A stretch of 28,970 nucleotides of DNA, taken from assembly GCA_945988915.1 (NCBI GenBank), contig CAMFTS010000004.1, positions 1 to 28,970 of the forward strand, written 5' to 3'. The translations under genes and the position numbers were made by a program. This DNA comes from an uncultured Clostridia bacterium (lineage in GTDB: Bacteria; Bacillota; Clostridia; Oscillospirales; Acutalibacteraceae). This document shows, piece by piece, positions 22,136-28,970 of this stretch; position 1 is the stretch's first letter; every line of letters starts with the position of its first letter. The notes below the pieces were generated by a model that made no database searches, was not told the origin of the DNA, and saw only the letters and a program-made list of their open reading frames with translations.

Positions 22136-22761
22136 CAAAAAAAGAACTTGCATTAAAATCGGTTGAAGCTTTAAAGAAAAACTATCCTGACGCTATTTGT
22201 TCACTTAATGCAGAAAACCCGCTTGAATTACTCATTGCTACAAGATTATCGGCACAATGCACAGATGCGAGAGTAAACATTGTTACTCCCGCTCTTTTTG
22301 AAAAGTACAGAACTCTTGACGACTACTGTAACGCCGATGTAAAAGATATAGAAAATATTATTCGTTCTTGCGGATTTTATCACGAAAAAGCTAAAGATAT
22401 TATAGGAATAGCACAAAAGATAAAATCCGATTACAACGGCGAAGTTCCCGATTCCATTGAAAAGCTTACTACCCTGCCCGGCGTGGGAAGAAAGACTGCA
22501 AATCTTATTATGGGTGATGTTTTTAAAGCTCCGTCAAGTGTTGTAACCGACACGCATTTAATAAGAATTGCAAACAGAATCGGACTTGTAAATACTAAAG
22601 ATCCCAAAAAAGTTGAGTTTGAGCTTAGAGAGCTTTTACCTGCTGACGAAAGTAATGATTTTTGTCACAGAACAGTATTGCACGGCAGAGCTGTTTGCAC
22701 ATCAAGAAAAGCTCACTGTGAAGTTTGCTCGCTGAATGATTTTTGCAAAAAGAAAATTTAA
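22132..22761 (+). CDS. nth: Endonuclease III (DNA glycosylase/AP lyase)
   Basis: The 209-aa protein has the helix-hairpin-helix LPGVGRKTA (115-123) with catalytic Lys121, catalytic Asp140 in the TDTH motif, and the 4Fe-4S loop Cys189-x6-Cys196-x2-Cys199-x5-Cys205, all diagnostic of Nth. It removes oxidised pyrimidines from DNA and cuts the resulting abasic site in base excision repair. It overlaps the XRE gene by 4 nt and is followed 11 nt later by the dnaD-like gene; nth and dnaD are also neighbours in Bacillus subtilis. Confidence 0.95.
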   Translation: MTKKELALKSVEALKKNYPDAICSLNAENPLELLIATRLSAQCTDARVNIVTPALFEKYRTLDDYCNADVKDIENIIRSCGFYHEKAKDIIGIAQKIKSDYNGEVPDSIEKLTTLPGVGRKTANLIMGDVFKAPSSVVTDTHLIRIANRIGLVNTKDPKKVEFELRELLPADESNDFCHRTVLHGRAVCTSRKAHCEVCSLNDFCKKKI

Positions 22762-22772
22762 GGAATAAAAAA

Positions 22773-23804
22773 ATGTATAGACTCAATTCAGAGCATTACG
22801 GTTCGGTATTCGTGTTGCCGTCCGTAATCGTTGAAAAGTACATAAAAATGGCGTCATTTTGCGCTGTTAAATCACTGCTTTGGACTATAAAAAACCAAGG
22901 CAGTAATTATTCTGTTGAAGAAATTGCAAAAGCAATAGGCTCATCTGTTGCCGATACAAAAGAAGCTCTTGACTATTGGGTTAATGAGGGAGTGCTCTTA
23001 TCCGATGACTTGACATCTGCCCCCTCACCGATTAAAAGTGATTCACATTTAAAAGAAGAAACAGTTGTCAATACCGACAATAGAGAAGTTAAAGAAACAA
23101 AAAAAGAAGTATCTGAAATTAAATTTGTCCGTCCTACGCTAGAACAGATTGTTAACAGAATGAACGAGGACAAAACCATTGAAGGTCTTTTCAATCAGGC
23201 TCAGGCTATGCTTGGCAGAACAATAGGCTTTGATATGCAGTCGGCAATTCTTATGATGATTGACACATATGGGCTTCCGATTGAGATAATACTTGATTTG
23301 ATGCAGTATTGCATTGATATCGGCAAGTCGTCAAATGCTTTTATTTTAAGCGTTGCTAAAGCTTGGTACGAAAAAGATATTACTACTCCCGAAAAAGCTC
23401 AGCAATATATAGAAGAACATAATTCTGCCGACAAGATATTCCGTGAATTTCGTGAGTTTACGGGAATATCATCTCCTAAGGCAACGCCGAAACAAACAGA
23501 GCTGTTTATTGAGTGGGAAAAAATGGGCTTTAACGCTGAGATGATGGCACTCGCATATAATGAATGTGTTGAAAGAACAGGCAAGATTTCTTATCCGTAT
23601 ATTAACAAAGTGCTTTTGAATTGGAAAGAGAAAGGCTATAAAACGCCCGGGGACATAGAAAAAGGCATAGAAGACTTTAAGCAAAAGAAAGCAGAAAAGA
23701 ATAATTCCGAGCGTTCTTACGATATTGAAAAAGCAATAAATGAAGCTGTAAACGGTGAAATCGTTTATAAAAAGAGAAAGAGAGGTAACGGAAATGAAAT
23801 ATAA
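22773..23804 (+). CDS. DnaD-domain replication protein
   Basis: The 343-aa protein begins with a winged-helix-like region (residues 1-75, YSVEEIAKAIG), a variable acidic linker, then two DnaB_2/DnaD C-terminal-type domains in tandem: one around 115-205 and one around 210-300, ending in YINKVLLNWKEKGYKT, the YxxxI...W signature that contacts DNA. ATG 22773 follows AAGGAAT; the frame is open further upstream inside nth but with no site. DnaD family proteins help load the replicative helicase at origins and restart sites. Its stop overlaps the dnaC-like gene, which fits joint action in helicase loading. Confidence 0.85.
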   Translation: MYRLNSEHYGSVFVLPSVIVEKYIKMASFCAVKSLLWTIKNQGSNYSVEEIAKAIGSSVADTKEALDYWVNEGVLLSDDLTSAPSPIKSDSHLKEETVVNTDNREVKETKKEVSEIKFVRPTLEQIVNRMNEDKTIEGLFNQAQAMLGRTIGFDMQSAILMMIDTYGLPIEIILDLMQYCIDIGKSSNAFILSVAKAWYEKDITTPEKAQQYIEEHNSADKIFREFREFTGISSPKATPKQTELFIEWEKMGFNAEMMALAYNECVERTGKISYPYINKVLLNWKEKGYKTPGDIEKGIEDFKQKKAEKNNSERSYDIEKAINEAVNGEIVYKKRKRGNGNEI

Positions 23805-24753
23805 CCAAGCTATTGTTTCAAAAGCCTCCGAAGAATTAAAAAAAAGAAGAGAAAATGCAGAGCGTGATGCAAGGCTTCGCAAGCTTGAATTTGCAGAACA
23901 ACATCCGCAGCTGCTTGAAATAGAGCAAAAAATGGCTAATCTCGGAACTGACGCCATTAAGTCTGTTCTTAACTGCAGTGACCCTAAAGGCTTTGTTGAA
24001 AGCTTAAAGAAAAAAAGCATTGATTGTCAGAATGCGCGCGAGGCGCTTTTTCAGTCAGCCGGTATTTCCAAAGAATATCTTGAGCCTGAATACACCTGTA
24101 AAAAATGTAATGATACGGGATATGTCAACGGCGTTATTTGTTCTTGCTTTGATGAACTTTTAAAGTCAGTATCTTACAAAGAGCTTGCTGAAAAAACTCC
24201 GCTAAAAATTTCAAAATTCGACGATTTTAATGTTGAATTATATGAAGACGAAAATGCTAAAAAGAGAATGAGAGATATACTTCGTTATTGTAAAGCATAT
24301 GCTCACGATTTTGAGCTTTCCTCCCCTAACCTCTTTATGTTTGGAGAAACAGGACTTGGAAAAACTCATCTTTCACTCGCCATAGCGGGCACGGTAATTG
24401 AAAAAGGCTACGGCGTGGTTTACGGTTCATCTCAAAATCTGCTTAATATGATTGAACGCGAGCGTTTCGGCAGAAGTGATGAGCCTGACGGAACAACCGA
24501 AGAAAAGCTCTTAAACTGCGATTTATTGATTCTTGATGATTTAGGCTCTGAATTCACAACGCAATTTGTTGTTTCCGAGCTGTATAACATTATAAATACA
24601 AGAATGGCAAAAGGTTTGCCGACAATCATTAACTCAAATATTGCCTTGGGCGAGCTTGAGGGCAGATACACAAGCAGAATCACCTCAAGAATAATCGGTG
24701 ATTATATTTTGATGCAATTCTTCGGAAATGATATAAGACAAACTAAGCGATAA
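23797..24753 (+). CDS. DnaC/DnaI-like helicase loader ATPase
   Basis: The 318-aa protein has an N-terminal helical region, a zinc-binding motif with Cys102, Cys105, Cys116 and Cys118 (CKKCNDTGY...CSC), and an AAA+ domain with Walker A GETGLGKT (184-191) and Walker B LLILDD (244-249), then an arginine-rich sensor region near the end (YTSRITSRI). This is the layout of DnaI/DnaC, which delivers the replicative helicase to the origin. ATG 23797 overlaps the dnaD stop by 8 nt. It is the last gene of the operon, with a terminator 8 nt after its stop. Confidence 0.9.
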   Translation, partial: KYNQAIVSKASEELKKRRENAERDARLRKLEFAEQHPQLLEIEQKMANLGTDAIKSVLNCSDPKGFVESLKKKSIDCQNAREALFQSAGISKEYLEPEYTCKKCNDTGYVNGVICSCFDELLKSVSYKELAEKTPLKISKFDDFNVELYEDENAKKRMRDILRYCKAYAHDFELSSPNLFMFGETGLGKTHLSLAIAGTVIEKGYGVVYGSSQNLLNMIERERFGRSDEPDGTTEEKLLNCDLLILDDLGSEFTTQFVVSELYNIINTRMAKGLPTIINSNIALGELEGRYTSRITSRIIGDYILMQFFGNDIRQTKR

Positions 24754-24760
24754 ACGAAGA

Positions 24761-24793
24761 AAACGGTTGCTTTATTTAAAGCAACCGTTTTTT
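24761..24793. terminator. Bidirectional terminator
   Basis: AAACGGTTGCTTT pairs perfectly with AAAGCAACCGTTT around ATTT, followed by T runs in both directions. It separates the converging dnaC-like and flavin oxidoreductase genes. Confidence 0.85.
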
Positions 24794-24801
24794 ATGTAAA
24801 A

Positions 24802-26868
24802 TCAATTAATCTTGAGTACGGTATCAAATGCACCGTTAACAGCATCTGCTATTCTGCCTGTCTTGTTTGAGTCACCGACATTGTAAATGTTATTGAAACA
24901 GTCTTTACATTCCTCATACAATGCAGAATTACTTCTTACGCCTGCTGCAAATACAACAGCGTCGCAAGGCTTACAAACAGTAACCTTCTTTTTGGTGCAC
25001 TGTAAAACAATACTGTCATCATCAATTTCAACAAGCTTATGACTTGTTAAGTATTCAACATCATATTCTTTAAGGCGCATAACTGCATCGTCTCTGTGTT
25101 GCATCCAAGTTGTAGGAGCGATTTTATCAGCCATTTCAATAACGATAATCTTATTATCGGAAGCAAGCTTTTCTGCAGTTTCAAGTCCTGTCATACCGGA
25201 ACCGATAATAGCAACCGTCTTGCCTTTAAGCTCAACGGAATTATTCAGAATTTCGGTCGATGTAAATACATTAGCTTTATCGCTTCCGGAAATGCTGCGC
25301 GGTTTAACCGCATCTGCACCGCAAGCAATAATTACTGCATACGGCTCGTATTCTTTAATCAAATCCTTAGTAGCAGTTGTATTGAGTTTTATTTCAACGC
25401 CCTTTTTATTGCAAGCTGTTACTAAATCTTCGATGCACCAAGCAATTTTTTCCTTATGCGGAGGTGCGGCAGCAAGAACAAGCTGACCTCCCGGAGCATT
25501 TTCTTTTTCAAGAACAGTAACACTGAAGCCTCTGTCGGCAAGTAATTCCGCAGACATTAAGCCTGCAGGACCGGCTCCGACAACGACAACCTTTCTGCCG
25601 TTTCCGTTCTTCTTAAGTTCTATGTTTTCTCTGCCTATTTTCGGGTTAACAGAGCATCTGCCGTGTGAGCCTGTATAAGCATTATTCTGCATACTTTCAA
25701 TACAGTACAGACAACAAATGCAGCGCTTAATATCCTCAGGTCTTCCCTGTTGTGCTTTCTCTGCCCAATGCGGATCGGCAATAGTCGGTCTGCCTAATGA
25801 TACGAAATCCTGATATCCTTCTTCAAGCTGTTGCTCAGCCTGTTCGGGACTTCTGATAAGATTTGCGGCAAGCACGGGAATAGATACAGCATCCTTAACC
25901 GCTTTTGCCATATACTTTCTCCAGCCGCATTCAAATGAAGTCGGCTCCAACCAATAGTTAAAGGTATCATAAGAAGCCGAAGATACATCAATGGCATCAA
26001 CTCCTGCTTTTTCGAGAACTTTTGCCATTTCAACGCCTTCTGTTAAATTATAGCCTTTTTCGGGCTTTCCTATATATGAATAACATTCATCTACGGTAAG
26101 GCGGACAATAAGCGGAAAATCGCCGCACTTTTGGCGTATTCCTTTAATTATATTCAAGAGGAATCTCATTCTGTTTTCAAGGCTTCCGCCGTATTCGTCA
26201 TTTCTCTTGTTTGTGTTTGGACTTAAGAACTGCTGGATTAAATATCCGTGTGCCGCATGTAACTCAACGCCGTCTGCACCGCTGTTCTTTACTCTTACGG
26301 CAGCGTCAACGAACTGCTCGATAAGCTTTTCAATCTGCTTTTTTGAGAAAGCTCTCATATTAGAATCGGCAAAATAGCTTCTTTCGCTGACCGAAGGAGC
26401 CATAACCTTAGGTACTAAATGATGCTCTAAAAGGATTTTTCCGGTTGGAACTATTTTATAAAGAGCCTTTTGATAAAAAGGCAAAGCTCTGTCCATAGCG
26501 ATACTCAACGGAACCGTACCGATAAGCAAACCTAAATTCTGTCTGCCGGGATGATGAAGCTGAACAAAGACTTTACTGTCGTGTTTGTGAATTCTGTCAA
26601 CAAATTCCTTAAAAGCCTCGCTGTTTTCATCGTGGCTCATTGAAAGCTGTGCAAAAGCAGACGCACCGTGAACATCGTTAACACGGGTAATCTCGGTAAT
26701 AATTAAGCCTGTACCGCCTTTTGCACGCTCTTCGTAATAATTCATCATCTTTTCGGTCGGACAACCGTCAAACTGACCTAAACCCATAAGCATAGGAGAC
26801 ATAACAATTCTGTTTTTTATCTCTGTTGTTCCTATTTTCATTGGTGTAAAGAGTTTTTCATATTTCAT
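24802..26868 (-). CDS. NADH:flavin oxidoreductase (old yellow enzyme, dienoyl-CoA reductase-like)
   Basis: The 688-aa protein joins an N-terminal FMN TIM barrel (residues 1-370, with the HAAHGYLIQQFLSP and RNDEYGGS motifs), an iron-sulfur cysteine cluster (Cys383, 386, 389 and 405), and a C-terminal FAD/NAD(P)-binding half starting with VVVGAGPAG (428-436). This is the layout of 2,4-dienoyl-CoA reductase, enoate reductase and the BaiCD/BaiH bile-acid enzymes, all reducing alpha,beta-unsaturated substrates with NAD(P)H. The cluster spacing (C-x2-C-x2-C) is slightly tighter than the usual C-x2-C-x3-C. AAAGGAGGG precedes the ATG. It is monocistronic; the substrate cannot be told. Confidence 0.92.
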   Translation of the reverse strand: MKYEKLFTPMKIGTTEIKNRIVMSPMLMGLGQFDGCPTEKMMNYYEERAKGGTGLIITEITRVNDVHGASAFAQLSMSHDENSEAFKEFVDRIHKHDSKVFVQLHHPGRQNLGLLIGTVPLSIAMDRALPFYQKALYKIVPTGKILLEHHLVPKVMAPSVSERSYFADSNMRAFSKKQIEKLIEQFVDAAVRVKNSGADGVELHAAHGYLIQQFLSPNTNKRNDEYGGSLENRMRFLLNIIKGIRQKCGDFPLIVRLTVDECYSYIGKPEKGYNLTEGVEMAKVLEKAGVDAIDVSSASYDTFNYWLEPTSFECGWRKYMAKAVKDAVSIPVLAANLIRSPEQAEQQLEEGYQDFVSLGRPTIADPHWAEKAQQGRPEDIKRCICCLYCIESMQNNAYTGSHGRCSVNPKIGRENIELKKNGNGRKVVVVGAGPAGLMSAELLADRGFSVTVLEKENAPGGQLVLAAAPPHKEKIAWCIEDLVTACNKKGVEIKLNTTATKDLIKEYEPYAVIIACGADAVKPRSISGSDKANVFTSTEILNNSVELKGKTVAIIGSGMTGLETAEKLASDNKIIVIEMADKIAPTTWMQHRDDAVMRLKEYDVEYLTSHKLVEIDDDSIVLQCTKKKVTVCKPCDAVVFAAGVRSNSALYEECKDCFNNIYNVGDSNKTGRIADAVNGAFDTVLKIN

Positions 26869-26895
26869 ATTTGATAAGCCCTCCTTTATAAATCA

Positions 26896-26924
26896 ATTAT
26901 AACTGTATTTCTAAATTATAGCAA
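26896..26924 (-). promoter_or_regulatory. Promoter of the flavin oxidoreductase gene
   Basis: On the minus strand TTGCTA (26919-26924) and TATAAT (26896-26901) lie 17 nt apart. A second TGCTATAAT extended -10 overlaps the -35, so two start sites are possible. Confidence 0.5.
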
Positions 26925-27035
26925 GTCATTTTATCTGATTTTTATCTGCAATAAAACCGTTTGCATAAGCTTCCAAAATCATTAAATATGCTGTGATTTT
27001 TTATTGATATTCATTAATATATTAACATAAATTAA

Positions 27036-27056
27036 GACGCCCTATTTGAGGGCGTC
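27036..27056 (-). terminator. Terminator of the acyltransferase operon
   Basis: GACGCCCT pairs with AGGGCGTC around a 5-nt loop, 16 nt beyond the stop at 27072; the T-rich tract lies on the minus-strand side. Confidence 0.6.
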
Positions 27057-27071
27057 AAACCGTTATAGTTA

Positions 27072-28268
27072 TTATTTATATTCTCTGCCTGTTAAGTAGT
27101 ACCAAGCAGCAACATACTTGTCAGATGAATGCGGTGTATTACAGCTGATAAGATAGTAGTTTGAATCTTTATCTATAATAACAAGATTCTGTGTTGAAGC
27201 ATTTTGTACTCTCTTAAGAGAATACAACGGAAATTCTAATTTTTCACCGTTCATAACGAACTCAAAACGGTCTTTGTAAATATTCATTACAGCATCTGCA
27301 AAAACTGTTTGAGGCTCGTTGTCTATTACCTTTGAAACAATTTGATGTTCTTCGCTGTAAATAAGTCCTTCCGTTGAAAGAAGAATATTTTTCCACTCTT
27401 TGCGCTGCCACTTATCCCAATCAAGAACATTATCTATTATAACTTCGTTTTTATCGCTGTGCCAGAATGCATCTTCACCGTATGTAAGTGAATAACCGCA
27501 TTCGCAAGTGAATTTGTCATCATCGGACTTAAGCTTGCCTACCTGATGACATTTCGGACAAACATAAAGCAGTCTTTCTGCAAACTCTGCAAGTTTTTCA
27601 CCCGCATAAATCTGAGGATTCTTTCTCTGCTCTTCATATGCATTGACATAAATATCACGACGAATAATTTCGTTAATTTCATCAACTGACATTTTGCTTA
27701 ATTCTTCGGGGCTGTATTCATTTACTACCTTGCCGTGAATAGGACCGCTTCTCTTGGTGTCTGCCCAGCGCGGTTTGTGAAGATAACCGCCTGTTACACG
27801 GTATGTAATCAAAGCAACGCCCGAGTCTTTAACAAGCTTACCCGTATTTTCTGAAATAAATCCTGTTTCGCCGTTTGTAGTTACCATACCCTCAGCGTGA
27901 AGTCCGACAGGTATTCCCGCTCTGACATTTTCAAGGATTTCTTCAACCAATAATTCGGAAGACTTGTCACGCCTTTTAACGATTACGCCCTCAAGTGTGC
28001 CTAATAAGAATTTGGTAATAGGATTTATTCTTAAAAGAAAATCCGCAGCAACAAAGCGAACATATCTGTTAAGCGAAACCATTTGATATCCGGGGTCCAT
28101 AATATCGGAATGATTGCCGATAATGATAAATGTCTTGTTTTTAGGAGTGTAGGGTTCAACTGTTGCATTCAAATCGTGCAAAAGCTTCGGACTTACAAAC
28201 TTAATCATTACCCGGATAAATACTTTTGCAAAGCCGTAGTATTTTCTTACATTTCTCTTCTTACCCAT
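27072..28268 (-). CDS. 1-acyl-glycerophosphate-type acyltransferase (PlsC-like)
   Basis: The 398-aa protein has the acyltransferase motif NHSDIMD (52-58, catalytic His53 and Asp58) and the second motif HAEGMVT (124-130), where PlsC has PEGTR. It then has a zinc ribbon (Cys237, Cys240, Cys255, Cys257) and a C-terminal extension of about 140 residues absent from ordinary PlsC. The start at 28268 is chosen because GAGGAAG lies just upstream and it overlaps the synthetase gene by only 8 nt; the frame is open to 28304. It would transfer acyl chains to a lysophospholipid or similar acceptor at the inner membrane. Coupling to an acyl-activating enzyme suggests the neighbour supplies the acyl group. 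Confidence 0.82.
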   Translation of the reverse strand: MGKKRNVRKYYGFAKVFIRVMIKFVSPKLLHDLNATVEPYTPKNKTFIIIGNHSDIMDPGYQMVSLNRYVRFVAADFLLRINPITKFLLGTLEGVIVKRRDKSSELLVEEILENVRAGIPVGLHAEGMVTTNGETGFISENTGKLVKDSGVALITYRVTGGYLHKPRWADTKRSGPIHGKVVNEYSPEELSKMSVDEINEIIRRDIYVNAYEEQRKNPQIYAGEKLAEFAERLLYVCPKCHQVGKLKSDDDKFTCECGYSLTYGEDAFWHSDKNEVIIDNVLDWDKWQRKEWKNILLSTEGLIYSEEHQIVSKVIDNEPQTVFADAVMNIYKDRFEFVMNGEKLEFPLYSLKRVQNASTQNLVIIDKDSNYYLISCNTPHSSDKYVAAWYYLTGREYK

Positions 28269-28970
28269 TTTTTTCTGCTTCCTCTTCAAGTGTATGATAC
28301 GCAACTTTACCTACCAATGTCTTAGGTAAAGCATTACGGAATTCAATTTCTTTAGGCCATTCATATCTGTCAAGATAAGGCTTGCAGAATTCTTTAATTT
28401 TTTCTTTTTCCCCTGCTGTTGCGGGTACACCCTCATTCAAAACTATATATGCTCTGATTTTCTGCATCTTATAATGGTCTTTAACGCCAATTACACAGCA
28501 ATAGTTAACATCGGGGCATTTGTCTAAAACATCTTCTATACGCGACGGATATACATTGTAGCCGCTCGTAACAATCATTCTTTTAATTCTCTGCTTGAAA
28601 TAGACAAATCCTTCGTCATCCATATAGCCCATATCGCCTGTGAAAAGCCATTTTGTACCGTTTTCATCTGCTTTAAGAGTCTGATTTGTTTCCTCTTCAT
28701 TTTTGAGATATCCGAGCATAAGCGTAGGACCTGTCAGAATAATTTCACCGTCTTCACCGGTTTCTTTTTCATTAAATGTTCCGGGCTCAACAATTTTGTA
28801 ATATGTATCACGCAGAGGCAAACCTATACTGCCTGTTTTTGAACGGTCAAACGGAGTTACACAGCTTGCTGTAACACATTCTGTCAATCCGTAACCCTCT
28901 CTAATTTGAATATCCGCGTTGTGATCCCTTAAGAATTTGTCAGCTCTTTTCTTAAGCTCGGGACTTAATG
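28261..28970 (-). CDS. AMP-dependent acyl-CoA/acyl-ACP synthetase, C-terminal part (continues beyond right edge)
   Basis: The frame is open to the right edge of the window, so the 5' part is missing. The visible 236 codons include the GYGLTE motif of adenylate-forming enzymes, the hinge region GDMGYMDDEGFVYFKQR, the A8 segment with SGYNVYPSRIED, and the PKTLVGKVA motif carrying the C-terminal catalytic lysine. It activates a fatty acid with ATP to acyl-AMP and then passes the chain to CoA or acyl carrier protein. Its stop overlaps the acyltransferase gene. Together the two match the domain partners fused in E. coli Aas, which re-acylates lysophospholipids. Confidence 0.9.
   Translation of the reverse strand, partial: LSPELKKRADKFLRDHNADIQIREGYGLTECVTASCVTPFDRSKTGSIGLPLRDTYYKIVEPGTFNEKETGEDGEIILTGPTLMLGYLKNEEETNQTLKADENGTKWLFTGDMGYMDDEGFVYFKQRIKRMIVTSGYNVYPSRIEDVLDKCPDVNYCCVIGVKDHYKMQKIRAYIVLNEGVPATAGEKEKIKEFCKPYLDRYEWPKEIEFRNALPKTLVGKVAYHTLEEEAEKNG

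Overview
The window looks like chromosomal DNA of a low-GC, Gram-positive Clostridia bacterium, probably a gut Oscillospiraceae/Ruminococcaceae-type organism. The grounds are strong AGGAGG-type ribosome binding sites, consensus -35/-10 promoters with 17-nt spacers, a DnaD plus DnaI/DnaC-like helicase-loading pair beside nth, and an integrated element built from families typical of gut Firmicutes (TnpV, DUF6076, DUF3847, MobA/MobL relaxase, large serine recombinase). The species assignment is inference.

Layout. (1) 1-53 is the 3' half of a tRNA-Leu(CAG), followed by two terminators. (2) 207-3537 holds a two-gene, very AT-rich minus-strand operon of unknown function: an 811-aa membrane protein and a 302-aa protein. 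(3) 3702-4230 encodes a 51-aa protein and TnpV. (4) 4285-7678 (minus) is a tightly overlapping operon of ECF sigma factor, membrane protein, ABC ATPase and ABC permease, behind an ECF-type, probably autoregulated promoter. (5) 7862-9899 (minus) is a two-gene operon, a DUF6076 protein and a sigma-70-like protein. Its near-perfect promoter carries a LexA/SOS-type box in the spacer. (6) 10299-18155 is the core of an integrative mobilizable element: a frameshifted SF0329-like gene; a palindrome-rich control region; a parM-like gene (frameshifted) with a parR-like partner; a DUF3847 gene; a MOBQ-type oriT; an inverted NYN-nuclease gene; a MobA/MobL relaxase gene with one in-frame stop; a ParB-like gene; a small ORF; and a large serine recombinase. 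(7) 18118-18530 is a dense array of hairpins with no ORF. (8) 18554-28970 is ordinary chromosome: MFS transporter, a degenerate GDPD-like membrane protein, an XRE regulator-nth-dnaD-dnaC operon, an old-yellow-enzyme-type flavin oxidoreductase, and a lysophospholipid-type acyltransferase overlapping an acyl-CoA/ACP synthetase that runs off the right edge.

How the parts fit together (inference). The serine recombinase would excise and insert the element. The relaxase acting at oriT would mobilize it on a helper's conjugation apparatus. ParM/ParR/ParB would stabilise the excised form. The SOS-controlled DUF6076-sigma operon is a plausible trigger linking DNA damage to element activity. Three single-nucleotide lesions (SF0329-like gene, parM, mobA) suggest the copy is decaying or carries sequencing errors.

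The items most worth a second look are the SOS-type promoter over the DUF6076/sigma pair, the hairpin array behind the recombinase, the three related palindromes upstream of parM, and the unknown membrane/soluble pair beside the tRNA.
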